From Solirubrobacteraceae bacterium (lineage in GTDB: Bacteria; Actinomycetota; Thermoleophilia; Solirubrobacterales; Solirubrobacteraceae): a stretch of DNA of 64,000 bases. Under the pieces are notes generated by a model, which saw only the letters and a list, made by a program, of their open reading frames with translations, ran no database searches and had not been told where the DNA came from. Shown here one piece after another: positions 51,946 through 59,573 of this stretch (position 1 is the stretch's first letter; every line of letters begins with the position of its first letter). The stretch spans positions 1 to 64,000 of the forward strand of contig JALNWQ010000016.1 of the NCBI GenBank assembly GCA_023230855.1. The letters run 5' to 3'. Position numbers and translations under genes: made by a program.

Positions 51946-52874
51946 GCGCTCGTGGCGCGCGGCATCGGCCGACGGCGCTGGTCGGTGGTGGCCGGGGTGC
52001 CGCGGTAGATGCGGTCGCGGACGGCGGGGCTGTCGATCCCGAGCTCGACGGTCTCGGTGACATGGCGCACGGCCCGCTCGAGCGCGGCGGCGGGGGCGGT
52101 GAGGACGTAGCCGAGCGCGAGCGTGTCGCCGACCTGGCGGTAGTGCAGCCGCGCCTCGATCTCCACCGGGTCGCGGTCGAGGAACGGGGCGATCCGGAGC
52201 CGGAACGTCTCGGGAACCTCGGTCTCCTCCTTGCCTCCGGCGATGCGGCCCTTCGCCTCGCGGTGGGTCGTGATGTGGAGCTGCCCGGACGACCGCGCGA
52301 TGCTCTCCAGCGACGAGGACTGCGTCACGACGAGCGCCTCGGCGACCTCGAGGATCGTGGCGTGGTCCGGGTCGATGACGGCCTGCAGGCCCTGGCGGAG
52401 GTGGTTGGCGAACTCCTGCTGCCCGAGCATCACCGCGTCGTGGCCGACCCAGTGGCGCCACTCGCGGGTCGTGCGGAGAGGCAGGACCGCACGGTGCTCG
52501 CCCCACCCGGCCAGGTCGGGCGCGTGGTCGTCGATGACCGCCACGACCTCGCCGATCGACGCGGTCGTGGTCCCGAGGTCGTCCTCGTCGTGCTGGATCC
52601 AGACGGTCGTGGCGTCGTCGCTGGCGTGGAGGTTGACGTACCGGGTGAACGTGTCGACGGTGCCGACGACGACGGTGCCGCGGCTGTGCCACGGCCGGTC
52701 CTCGACGCCGTCGAGGCGCTCCCCGTCAATGAGGACGACCTTGTGCTCGTCGGGGACGATGGTGGTGACGAACCCGGCGTCGGCCTCGGTGCCGAGCGCG
52801 GCGAGGCCGACGGCCCGCTCGGTGAGCCGCTCGATCTCGCGGACGTCGCTGTCGATGGTGGTGCTCTCGGACAT
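51942..52874 (-). CDS. DUF2303 (YfdQ-like) phage protein
   Basis: 310 residues. Matches the DUF2303 pattern seen in coliphage-derived YfdQ: 'PDEHKVVLIDGERL', 'GTVVVGTVDTFTRYVNLHA', 'AVIDDHAPDLAGWGEHRAVLPLRTT' (in part), 'EWRHWVGHDAVMLGQQEFANHL' (in part) and a central 'LRIAPFLDRDPVEIEARLHYR'. Function unknown; found in early phage regions. Confidence 0.85.
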   Translation of the reverse strand: MSESTTIDSDVREIERLTERAVGLAALGTEADAGFVTTIVPDEHKVVLIDGERLDGVEDRPWHSRGTVVVGTVDTFTRYVNLHASDDATTVWIQHDEDDLGTTTASIGEVVAVIDDHAPDLAGWGEHRAVLPLRTTREWRHWVGHDAVMLGQQEFANHLRQGLQAVIDPDHATILEVAEALVVTQSSSLESIARSSGQLHITTHREAKGRIAGGKEETEVPETFRLRIAPFLDRDPVEIEARLHYRQVGDTLALGYVLTAPAAALERAVRHVTETVELGIDSPAVRDRIYRGTPATTDQRRRPMPRATSA

Positions 52875-52876
52875 CG

Positions 52877-53218
52877 TCAGTCCTCCTGGCCGCCGCCGAG
52901 GGCGGGGTCGGTCATCTGGTTGGGGTAGTGCCGCGTGGGGCGGCCCTGCCGGTCGCGGAAGAACACGGACGCGCGGCGCTGCGGCTTGGGCGGCTTGGCG
53001 TCGAAGTCGGCGACGACCTTGAGCCGGGTGTCGTCGTCCTCGTCGGGGGCGACCTTGATCTTCAGCGCGACGCTGCCCGACTTCTGCAGCGTGGTGACGC
53101 GCTCGATGAGGTCGTGCAGCGCCTCCCCCATCTGCTGGTCGAGGAGCCCGCGCTCCATGTCCGCCAGCACGGCCGAGAAGAGTCTCGGCCCGGCCTCGGT
53201 CGTCGTGTCGGTGCTCAT
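52877..53218 (-). CDS. Hypothetical phage protein next to DUF2303
   Basis: 113 residues, hydrophilic. 'ALKIKVAPDEDDDTRLKVVADFDAKPPKPQRR' (in part) looks like a beta-rich core, with 'VFFRDRQGRPTRHYPNQ' near the end. A small gene preceding a DUF2303 gene is a common phage arrangement. Two bases separate it from DUF2303. Confidence 0.6.
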   Translation of the reverse strand: MSTDTTTEAGPRLFSAVLADMERGLLDQQMGEALHDLIERVTTLQKSGSVALKIKVAPDEDDDTRLKVVADFDAKPPKPQRRASVFFRDRQGRPTRHYPNQMTDPALGGGQED

Positions 53219-53553
53219 GCGGTCGTCCTCTCGGGGCGGTGGGTGGTCGGCGCCTCCCGCGCCGACCACCACCGGTTGGGCAGGTCGTGATGGCCCGGGG
53301 CGGGCAGGCCCTGGGCGGGGAAGTGCGTGGGGTGGGACCAGCCGCGGCGCTCCCCGTCGTTGAATCGCGGACGGGGGCGGCGGGCGGCCCGGGTTCTTCT
53401 GGGCCGGCGGTGGCCGCCGGTCCTGGGCTCCCTGGGCGACGTGGGGTGCAGTCGTTCGACGAGGTGATCCGCGAGCCACACCATGGGTGCGACGACGGCC
53501 GCGATCGCGGCCGTCGCGACGACCGCCTCGAGCACGAGGTCAGCGGGCGGCAC
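53215..53553 (-). CDS. Small single-helix membrane protein
   Basis: About 112 residues. One membrane helix ('EAVVATAAIAAVVAPMVWLA') near the N-terminus, then an Arg/Pro-rich disordered region. GTG at 53553 is the suggested start; a GTG at 53535 is the alternative. Overlaps neighbours on both sides. Not recognised, and composition alone makes it less certain. Confidence 0.4.
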   Translation of the reverse strand: MPPADLVLEAVVATAAIAAVVAPMVWLADHLVERLHPTSPREPRTGGHRRPRRTRAARRPRPRFNDGERRGWSHPTHFPAQGLPAPGHHDLPNRWWSAREAPTTHRPERTTA

Positions 53554-53926
53554 GCGCGGCCTCCGCGATCTCGGGCGGGTCGTAACGGAGCTGCGCCGCG
53601 AGGCGCTCGAGCGCGGCGGCAACCGCGAGCCGGTCCCCGAGGTAGAGCGCGATGCCGCTCGACGGCACGTCGGGCACGAACATGACGCAGCCGGAGCCGA
53701 CGTCGTACTGCCAGCGGACGTCGACCTTGCTCGGGCCGCGGTGGTCCCGGCTGAGCGGCAAGTCGGCGTCGCCCGCGACGATCACCGTGCCGTCGTCGTG
53801 GGTCCGGGCGCGGGGGCGGACGTAGTCCTCGTCCCAGGCGTGCAGGTGCGCCTCGGCCACGATCGGGATCGACGTGGCCCGCGGCCTGTCGCTGTCGGGG
53901 TCGGTCTGTACGGTGGTGCTGCTCAT
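53540..53926 (-). CDS. Hypothetical phage protein
   Basis: 128 residues. Central beta-rich section 'DDGTVIVAGDADLPLSRDH' and 'VDVRWQYDVGSGCVMFVPDVPSSGIALYLGD' (in part) resembles a compact sandwich; the tail is helical. Not recognised. First gene after the CopG regulator on this strand. Confidence 0.55.
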   Translation of the reverse strand: MSSTTVQTDPDSDRPRATSIPIVAEAHLHAWDEDYVRPRARTHDDGTVIVAGDADLPLSRDHRGPSKVDVRWQYDVGSGCVMFVPDVPSSGIALYLGDRLAVAAALERLAAQLRYDPPEIAEAARAAR

Positions 53927-53990
53927 CAGGGGTTCTCCTGTTGGGTCGAGCCCCCGGACGCAGCCACGTCGCGGGGGCGTTCTTGTTCGG

Positions 53991-54164
53991 TCAGGCGGCC
54001 GACGTGTCGGGGTCGCGGTCGATCCAGTGGCGAACCTGGTCGCTCACCGTCCGGTTCTCGCGTCTCGCGATCCCCCGGAGACGCTCGAGCTGGTCCTCCT
54101 GGACCCGAACGACGAGATTCCGGGGCGGTGCGGTCGCCGCTTCGCGGGGTACCGTTCTCGGCAT
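53991..54164 (-). CDS. CopG-like ribbon-helix-helix regulator
   Basis: 57 residues. 'RNLVVRVQEDQLERLRGIARRENRTVSDQVRHWI' is a ribbon-helix-helix pattern (short beta strand, two helices), typical of small phage repressors or antitoxins. The ATG at 54164 is preferred to 54188. Divergent from the XRE gene, across 92 bases rich in small palindromes. Confidence 0.65.
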   Translation of the reverse strand: MPRTVPREAATAPPRNLVVRVQEDQLERLRGIARRENRTVSDQVRHWIDRDPDTSAA

Positions 54165-54256
54165 AACGCCATCGTTCCACAGTCGCAACGCTATTGCAAG
54201 ACCGTTGTTTCGACGGTGTACCGCAATGAGAGTTACGAGGGCTGTACGGTCGTCGT
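54165..54256. promoter_or_regulatory. Divergent CopG/XRE control region
   Basis: Notably AT-richer than its surroundings. It holds inverted repeats GCAA-cgcta-TTGC and ACCGT-(7)-ACGGT, a possible minus-strand TTGCAA / AACGAT promoter with 17-base spacing, and the plus-strand TACGGT -10 box at 54245-54250. The layout resembles a phage genetic switch. Confidence 0.5.
54245..54250 (+). promoter_or_regulatory. -10 box TACGGT of XRE gene
   Basis: TACGGT ends six bases before the GTG start at 54257, so the XRE regulator mRNA is probably leaderless. Confidence 0.5.
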
Positions 54257-54619
54257 GTGCCGCCCGCTCTCGAGATCGGCGAACGCCTCGCCCGGGCTCG
54301 CGCCCTCCGCGGCTGGAGCCAAGCTGCGCTAGCTGAGGCGACTGGCATCGACCAGAGCGCCATCGCGCTCTACGAGACCGGCAGGCGGACTGCGCGTCCC
54401 GGCCGCGTGCATGAGCTCGCGACGGCGCTCGACGTCAGCGCGTCTTGGCTGGCGACGGGCGAGGGCGAGCCGCGCCCGCCGGCGTCTCGCTCCGACCTGG
54501 AGCGGATCGAGGCGAAGCTCGACGAGGTCCTCGAGCTACTGCGCGAGACCGACCACGAACGCGAGAACGCGGTCCGAGACATCGAGGGCATCGCCGGGGA
54601 ACCACCACACGGAAAGTAG
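54257..54619 (+). CDS. XRE-family helix-turn-helix regulator
   Basis: 120 residues. Cro/CI-type HTH at about 7-62: 'IGERLARARALRGWSQAALAEATGIDQSAIALYETG' (in part). The C-terminal part ends in a short coiled coil ('SDLERIEAKLDEVLELLRET') likely used for dimerisation. GTG start. First gene of a plus-strand unit with the secreted protein and TcmP genes. Confidence 0.85.
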   Translation: MPPALEIGERLARARALRGWSQAALAEATGIDQSAIALYETGRRTARPGRVHELATALDVSASWLATGEGEPRPPASRSDLERIEAKLDEVLELLRETDHERENAVRDIEGIAGEPPHGK

Positions 54620-54628
54620 GCAGCGCCG

Positions 54629-55567
54629 ATGCTCGAACGCCTTCGCTCAGCCACCATCGCCGCCTTCGCGGTCGGCGTCAGCGTGGTGCTGACGCTCCCG
54701 ACGGCCGCGGGCGCTGCCAGGCCGGCGACGCCGACGGAGAACGTCAACATCGCCGTGAGCCTCTCAGTGCCGACTCGCTGCATCTCGGCGACGGTCAGCA
54801 CCGTGGCCGGCCCCGACACCTGGGCCGTCGCGTACGACCACTGCTCTTCGTCGCGAGGCAAGGATCGGATCCTCAAGCTCGGGCGCCTCGGCGAATGGAC
54901 GGCCCAGATCACTCGCGAGATGCTGGGGAACTGTCGCTTCGAGTCCCCTCGTCTCGAGATCGGCGTCGATCTCGGGCTCTGCGTCGACACCGCTCCCCGA
55001 TTGCTCCGCAAGCGCCTGGAGGTCGACATCGAGGACACGTTCGGCTCGTCGTTCACGAACGCCCGCTTCCGGTACGTCAAGTGCCCGCACGACGCCGCTG
55101 GACCCGGCAGCGACGACGCCCACGTGCAGATGTGCGAGTACGTCTTCGGGACGGGCCAGAGCCGCACGTGGGGCTCCGCGACCATCGAGGTCAGCGATCA
55201 AGCCGAGGTCGACATCGACCACGAGGTCCACAGCCGCCGCTCGACCAAGCTCCGAACGTGCGGGACTCGCGACGCGAACCGCACGGCCGGTACGGGCAAC
55301 CGCGCGTGGCGCGTGACGCGCGTACGAGCGTCACGGAACCTGCCTGGTTGTCGTGGTGCAGCGTTGATGATCGGTGACGTGCTCTACCCCAACCGGGGCC
55401 GCCGCGTCCTCCCATCCCGCCTGCGGACGGCGTCCCACGGCACCGGGACCGCATGGTGGCCGGAGGTCTACCGATGGTCGTGCCGGCGCACGGGCAGGAC
55501 CACGCAGACGGTGAAGTGCTCGAACCGCGTCGGGTACCGGTATGAGTGGCGCGTGCGACGTCGGTGA
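54629..55567 (+). CDS. Secreted cysteine-containing protein of unknown function
   Basis: 312 residues. Signal peptide (about 1-30, 'AAFAVGVSVVLTLPTAAGAA'). The mature part has about 10 Cys that could form disulfides ('RCISATVS', 'DHCSSSRG', 'GNCRFESP', 'LGLCVDT', 'KCPHD', 'MCEYVFG'), a pattern somewhat reminiscent of chymotrypsin-like proteins, but no catalytic triad is evident. An exported phage cargo protein is unusual. It lies nine bases after the XRE gene. Confidence 0.6.
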   Translation: MLERLRSATIAAFAVGVSVVLTLPTAAGAARPATPTENVNIAVSLSVPTRCISATVSTVAGPDTWAVAYDHCSSSRGKDRILKLGRLGEWTAQITREMLGNCRFESPRLEIGVDLGLCVDTAPRLLRKRLEVDIEDTFGSSFTNARFRYVKCPHDAAGPGSDDAHVQMCEYVFGTGQSRTWGSATIEVSDQAEVDIDHEVHSRRSTKLRTCGTRDANRTAGTGNRAWRVTRVRASRNLPGCRGAALMIGDVLYPNRGRRVLPSRLRTASHGTGTAWWPEVYRWSCRRTGRTTQTVKCSNRVGYRYEWRVRRR

Positions 55568-55594
55568 AGCGGATCGAGAAACCGAGGTAGTGGG

Positions 55595-56542
55595 ATGACG
55601 CCTGGCGACGCAGACGCACTCGGAAGCGATGGCCATGTCGCGTACACCGCGTCGACGGCCACCATGCGGAAGCTCAGGATCCTAGAGCGGTACCTCGACG
55701 GCTACGCGACCGTCATGGGGAACTTCAACCTCGACTGGTACGCGCTCGACCTGTTCGCCGGCTCCGGACGCAACCGCTCAGCCGACGGCTCGGAGATCGA
55801 CGGGTCGTCCGTCCTTGCGCTTCGCGCACCCGCGTTCCGCAACGGGCGGCCGGCGAAGCGCGTCGTCTCGATCGAACGTCATCGCGATCGCTTCGCTGCC
55901 CTCCAGGCCCGGACTGAGGAGTTCGGGCCTCGCGCCCTCCCAATCCTTGGCACGCACGAGTCCAAGCTCGTCGCGGCCCTGGCCCAGATCCCACGGACCA
56001 GCCCGTCGTTCGCACTGATCGACCCGGAAGGCTTCGACGCCCCGTGGACGACGCTGCGTGAGCTCGCGGAGCATCGGATCAGCCGACGTGGCCTCAAGAT
56101 GGAGCTGCTGATCCTCTTCCCGTCGAAGAGCGTCGTCCGGGTCATGGCGCCCGAGCACCGCGAGCTCGTGAACGCGGTCTACGGGTCGGACGAGTGGCAG
56201 GCCCTCATCGAGCAGGCCGCGCGGCCGATCCATGCGGCGGAGCAGCTCGACATCTTCGGCGCAGTTCAGGAGGTCTCGACGAAGGGCGAGGCGCGCCTAA
56301 GTCCGGAGGCCGCCGCCGACGCCTTCGTGCGCATCTACGCGCAGCGGATCTGCGACGTCCTGCGCTACAAGCACGTCAAGCCCATCGCGGTCAAGAAGGC
56401 CGGCAGCCCAGCGACGACCTACCACCTCGTCTTCGCCACCGACAACGACGCCGGCAGGAACATCATGAACTGGGTGGCCCAGAAAGCACCGACCGAGATT
56501 CACGGTCGACCAGACAGCGACTGGACGCTGGACGAGCTCTAG
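55595..56542 (+). CDS. tcmP: Three-Cys-motif partner protein TcmP
   Basis: 315 residues. Rossmann-like start 'RKLRILERYLDGYATVMGNF' and 'WYALDLFAGSGRN' (52-58 DLFAGSG), then 'FALIDPEGFDAPWTTLREL' and 'MELLILFPSKSVVRV': the pattern of TcmP, a methyltransferase-like family that occurs beside DUF5131/three-Cys-motif proteins. Activity unknown. GAGGT ribosome site. Its 3' end overlaps the convergent DUF5131 gene by four bases, which places the two partners tail to tail. Confidence 0.85.
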   Translation: MTPGDADALGSDGHVAYTASTATMRKLRILERYLDGYATVMGNFNLDWYALDLFAGSGRNRSADGSEIDGSSVLALRAPAFRNGRPAKRVVSIERHRDRFAALQARTEEFGPRALPILGTHESKLVAALAQIPRTSPSFALIDPEGFDAPWTTLRELAEHRISRRGLKMELLILFPSKSVVRVMAPEHRELVNAVYGSDEWQALIEQAARPIHAAEQLDIFGAVQEVSTKGEARLSPEAAADAFVRIYAQRICDVLRYKHVKPIAVKKAGSPATTYHLVFATDNDAGRNIMNWVAQKAPTEIHGRPDSDWTLDEL

Positions 56543-57270
56543 TCCCCGCCGACGAGCTGCCGGCTGGCGGGCATCTCGTCCCAGGTGCGGCCGTCGAGCT
56601 CGCGGCCGTTGGCCTTGGGTCGGTGGCCGCCCCACTGCTTGAAGAAGAACGCGACGCCGTCGTCGTGGCACTGGTCACGTAGGGCGCGGATCCACGCAGC
56701 GTCGACGCGGCGGTGGCCGGGGCCGGACTCGCCGCCGGCGATGAGCCAGTGGATCCCGTCGAGGTCGAGGTGCTCGAGCGGGCCCAGGAGCGGCTCGGCG
56801 CTGATGAACCGCACGGCCGCGGGGACCTGGCGCAGGAAGTCGGCGCGGTGCACGAACCGGCGGTTCTCGATCGAGACGCCCATCCAGACGTTCGGCGGCC
56901 ACGTCAGCTCGCCAGCGATCTCGACGAGGCGCTCGTGGCGCTTGGTGAGGACCTGGAAGGTGTGGTGCTCGGCCTTGATCATCGTGTCGAAGACCTGCTG
57001 CACGAACTCGAGCGGGATGTCCTCGTGGAAGAGGTCGCTCATCGAGTTGACGAAGATCAGCCGCGGCCGCTTCCACTCCAGCGGCTTGGACAGCCGGTTC
57101 GGCCAGAGCCGCAGGTCGAACCCCTGCTCGTACGGGTGGCCCGGGATCCCGCGCCAGCGCTCCGCGAACGTCTCGGCGTAGCAGTGCGCGCACCCGGGCG
57201 AGACCTTGTCGCACCCCGTGACCGGGTTCCACGTGGCCTCGGTCCATTCGATCGTGCTGCCGTCGGCCAT
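56539..57270 (-). CDS. DUF5131 (phage Gp37/Gp68, three-Cys-motif) protein
   Basis: 243 residues. 'IEWTEATWNPVTGCDKVSPGCAHCYAE' (read in part) carries the three-Cys motif C20-x6-C27-x2-C30, suggestive of an Fe-S/radical-SAM-like centre; 'VNSMSDLFHEDIP', 'FQVLTKRHERL', 'VWMGVSIEN', 'FISAEPLLGPL' and 'FFFKQWGG' are family hallmarks, recalling photoproduct-lyase-like enzymes. AAAGGA ribosome site. Co-transcribed behind the small gene that has the SOS box, hence probably DNA-damage induced. Confidence 0.9.
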   Translation of the reverse strand: MADGSTIEWTEATWNPVTGCDKVSPGCAHCYAETFAERWRGIPGHPYEQGFDLRLWPNRLSKPLEWKRPRLIFVNSMSDLFHEDIPLEFVQQVFDTMIKAEHHTFQVLTKRHERLVEIAGELTWPPNVWMGVSIENRRFVHRADFLRQVPAAVRFISAEPLLGPLEHLDLDGIHWLIAGGESGPGHRRVDAAWIRALRDQCHDDGVAFFFKQWGGHRPKANGRELDGRTWDEMPASRQLVGGD

Positions 57271-57276
57271 CTCGAC

Positions 57277-57489
57277 TCAGTCCTTTCGCGTAGCCGGATC
57301 CGAGACTAGCGGGGGCGTCGTACCGATCCGCTCGAGGGCGGCGACGATGCGATCCGCGCGGGCCCGGTGCACGCCGGCGAGCTGGAGTCGGTCGCGGTGG
57401 CGACGGGCATCGCGGGCGACTCTGAGGGCCCATGCCCGCTCGCGTTCGCTGTGGTCGATCCTGTCGGCGATGTTCCCGCTTGAGCCCAT
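57277..57489 (-). CDS. Small SOS-promoter protein
   Basis: 70 residues, Arg/Ala-rich and probably all-helical ('HSERERAWALRVARDARRHR', 'ARADRIVAALERIG'). Not recognised. The ATG at 57489 is six bases after a TATGTT -10 box that overlaps a perfect LexA-type palindrome. Six bases separate its stop from the DUF5131 start, so they form a two-gene operon. Confidence 0.6.
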   Translation of the reverse strand: MGSSGNIADRIDHSERERAWALRVARDARRHRDRLQLAGVHRARADRIVAALERIGTTPPLVSDPATRKD

Positions 57490-57491
57490 GG

Positions 57492-57509
57492 CACGAACAT
57501 ACGTTCGTG
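57492..57509. promoter_or_regulatory. LexA/DinR-type SOS box
   Basis: CACGAAC-ATAC-GTTCGTG is a perfect seven-base-arm palindrome whose centre matches the Gram-positive LexA (DinR) consensus CGAAC-N4-GTTCG exactly. It overlaps the minus-strand -10 box at 57496-57501 and sits between divergent genes starting at 57489 and 57553. Confidence 0.8.
57496..57501 (-). promoter_or_regulatory. -10 box TATGTT inside the SOS box
   Basis: Minus-strand TATGTT six bases before the ATG at 57489, embedded in the LexA palindrome. LexA binding would block polymerase directly. Confidence 0.6.
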
Positions 57510-57539
57510 TTCGGACGGACGCAAGGCCCGGACGGCGGG

Positions 57540-57545
57540 TAGGCT
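57540..57545 (+). promoter_or_regulatory. -10 box TAGGCT of secreted-protein gene
   Basis: TAGGCT ends seven bases before the ATG at 57553. The LexA palindrome lies 31-48 bases upstream of this box, near the -35 to -65 region, so it might also affect this promoter. Confidence 0.5.
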
Positions 57546-57552
57546 CGTCCTC

Positions 57553-58239
57553 ATGATCGCGCGGTCAGTCGTCGTCGCTCTCGGGTTGCTCCTGGCGGTG
57601 CCGTCAGCGGCGGTAGCGGTGCAGGCGACACCGAAGAACGCCGACCGCGCCGCGATCAAGGGAGCGCAGGCCCAGCACGGGCCCGGTCGGACGTACACGG
57701 CGCTGTGCAACCCCGAGCGGAGCGAGCGGACGAACCGGCAGCTCAAGAGCCGCTGGTTCTGCACCGTCCGGGCGACTGCGACGACCGAGGACGTCGCCAC
57801 CTACCTCGAGCCGGGCGATCCGCTGCCGGCCGACGAGCGGCCGATGGTCACGGCGTTCGTCCTGGGCTGGGCCGACGGCGAGTTCGAGGCGTTCGAGGCC
57901 GACGAGCTGTACTGGGCTCCGCGCGAGGACGCCCCGAAGCCGCTCGGGATGGTCACCGCCCGACGGCGCGTGTGGCAGGCGATGAAGCAGGAGGGCTTCC
58001 CCGGCCGGAAGGACATGGCCGGCCAGCGGCTGCGGTGCCGCCGGTCGACGCGGTTCGCGGTGCGCTGCACCCTCGGCTGGGCGATCGGCGACACGACGGG
58101 CGTGCACCGCATCCGGGTGGCGAACACACGTGACGGCGAGTGGGAGTACTCGTGGAAGGCGACCGTCGTGGACGAGTACTGCCTGTACGTGATGAAGCGC
58201 CCGCGGTCGCGGTGCATCCGCCGCGACCGCGTGCGCTGA
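57553..58239 (+). CDS. Secreted protein of unknown function
   Basis: 228 residues. Signal peptide 'SVVVALGLLLAVPSAAVA' (cleavage near residue 22). The mature protein has Cys pairs ('ALCNPERSE', 'WFCTVRAT', 'LRCRRSTRFAVRCTLGW', 'EYCLYV', 'SRCIRR') and 'RCRRSTRFAVRCTLGW' resembles the DNA-unrelated, small secreted domain found repeatedly in Solirubrobacter-type genomes (inference). A second exported protein in the prophage cargo zone. Strong hairpin downstream. Confidence 0.6.
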   Translation: MIARSVVVALGLLLAVPSAAVAVQATPKNADRAAIKGAQAQHGPGRTYTALCNPERSERTNRQLKSRWFCTVRATATTEDVATYLEPGDPLPADERPMVTAFVLGWADGEFEAFEADELYWAPREDAPKPLGMVTARRRVWQAMKQEGFPGRKDMAGQRLRCRRSTRFAVRCTLGWAIGDTTGVHRIRVANTRDGEWEYSWKATVVDEYCLYVMKRPRSRCIRRDRVR

Positions 58240-58294
58240 CCGTGTACCCGGACGGGCTCGAGGTCTCTCCCCCCGAGTTGGTCCTACACGTCAA

Positions 58295-58332
58295 GCGCCC
58301 CCGGCCGAGGGAGAGGGGGAGGCCGGGGGCGC
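58295..58332 (+). terminator. 12-bp hairpin after secreted-protein gene
   Basis: GCGCCCCCGGCC and GGCCGGGGGCGC with a 14-base purine-rich loop, 56 bases past the stop. Confidence 0.7.
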
Positions 58333-58418
58333 GTGACGCGGGATGAGACGTTCACGGCCCCGGGGTCCCGGTGGCCGCAGGCACGCAGTACCCGGCGTGG
58401 GAGGACCGTAAACGCAGA

Positions 58419-58444
58419 ACGCCCCCGGCGGTGGCCGGGGGCGT
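58419..58444 (-). terminator. 11-bp hairpin after XRE-ImmA gene
   Basis: ACGCCCCCGGC and GCCGGGGGCGT with a four-base loop, 29 bases past the minus-strand stop at 58473. It shares the GCCCCCGG stem theme with the hairpins at 58295 and 60245. Confidence 0.7.
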
Positions 58445-58472
58445 CAGAGGCAGCGGGTGACGGTCGCTCGGG

Positions 58473-59573
58473 CTACGTGACGAGGCGCAGGCCGGTCTCA
58501 CGGAGACGCGCGGGCGGGCGGTCGTTCGGGAACTGGTCCGGCAGGAGGTCCGCGAGCGCCAGGTACGGAAGGCCAGCGGCTTGGGCGAAGTCGTCGGGTC
58601 CCCACCCAGCGCTCTCCCTGAGCATGTCGATGAGTCGCTCGAAGAGCTTGGGACGCTCGAGTGGGACGTCGAACGGCTCCCGCGTCCAGTGGCCGCGCTT
58701 TCGGCGTTCGATGTTGAGGCGCGTGTACGCGTCGGGAGAGATGAGGTGAAGGTCCCTGGCGCGGCGCGCGAGCGCGGCGGCGGAGACGCCCCAGCGCGGC
58801 CTCATGTGCAGGAAGTCGTCCCACCGCATGCGGGTGTGAGCGATCTCGCGGATGAAGTCCTCTCGGGGGACGAGGAGCGCGATCCCGAACCGGAACGCTT
58901 CGCTCTCGCGCTGGCGCTCGTCGACGACGTCGAACGAGTCCCAGTGGTGCAGCATCGCGTGCCCGAGCTCGTGGGCGACGTTGAGTCGAAAGCGTGCACC
59001 GTCGGAGGTTGTCGTGTTGAACAGCATCCAGCGGATCGGGTCGCGCCGAAACCTTGCGTATGCGGCATCGACCTTGCTGTGCCCGAAGTCGACTCGCAGC
59101 CCGATCCCTCCTGCGGCTTCGATGCGCTCGAGTAGATCGTCGACCGGTCCGGGGAGGATCCGCCAGACGGTCCGGAGCCGGCTCGCCGCCTCCTCGGGGT
59201 CATCCGGAAGCGGGTCGTCGACGTCGGGCCAGGGAAGCGCCGGGCTGAGCTCGGCGTGCTCGACGATGCGAGCGGCGGCGATGCGCGCGAGTTCGGTGCG
59301 GCCGGTGATGCGCAGCTCGTCGGACTTCTTCCGGATGCCCGTGGCCCGGTACATCGGCCGCGTGATGCCGACCGTCTCGTCGGTGAGCACGGTGGGCAGA
59401 ACGTCGAGCGCCTGCGCCAGCTTCTCGAGGAGGTCTGGGCCGGGCGAGGTGGTCCCGTTCTCCCACTGGGACACGGCGGGTTGGCTGACGCCCGCGGCCT
59501 TGGCGAGGTCCGTCTGGGTCAGGCCCCGTGCGCCGCGCACGAGGCGCATCGCGGCGGGGATGAGCGCGCCCAT
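58473..59573 (-). CDS. XRE HTH - ImmA/IrrE metallopeptidase fusion
   Basis: 366 residues. N-terminal Cro/CI HTH (about 6-62, 'GLTQTDLAKAAGVSQPAVSQWENG') joined to an ImmA/IrrE (COG2856) zinc peptidase domain: 'NVAHELGHAMLHH' with H201-E202-xx-H205 and 'ESEAFRFGIALLVPRE' supplying the downstream Glu. Such proteins cleave repressors or act as antitoxin-like partners. It overlaps the preceding gene's stop by one base, so they form a pair. Confidence 0.9.
   Translation of the reverse strand: MGALIPAAMRLVRGARGLTQTDLAKAAGVSQPAVSQWENGTTSPGPDLLEKLAQALDVLPTVLTDETVGITRPMYRATGIRKKSDELRITGRTELARIAAARIVEHAELSPALPWPDVDDPLPDDPEEAASRLRTVWRILPGPVDDLLERIEAAGGIGLRVDFGHSKVDAAYARFRRDPIRWMLFNTTTSDGARFRLNVAHELGHAMLHHWDSFDVVDERQRESEAFRFGIALLVPREDFIREIAHTRMRWDDFLHMRPRWGVSAAALARRARDLHLISPDAYTRLNIERRKRGHWTREPFDVPLERPKLFERLIDMLRESAGWGPDDFAQAAGLPYLALADLLPDQFPNDRPPARLRETGLRLVT

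Noticed and set aside
49922..52928. Plus-strand long frames opposite int and DUF2303
   Set aside because: Shadow frames; the minus-strand proteins have complete catalytic and family motifs.
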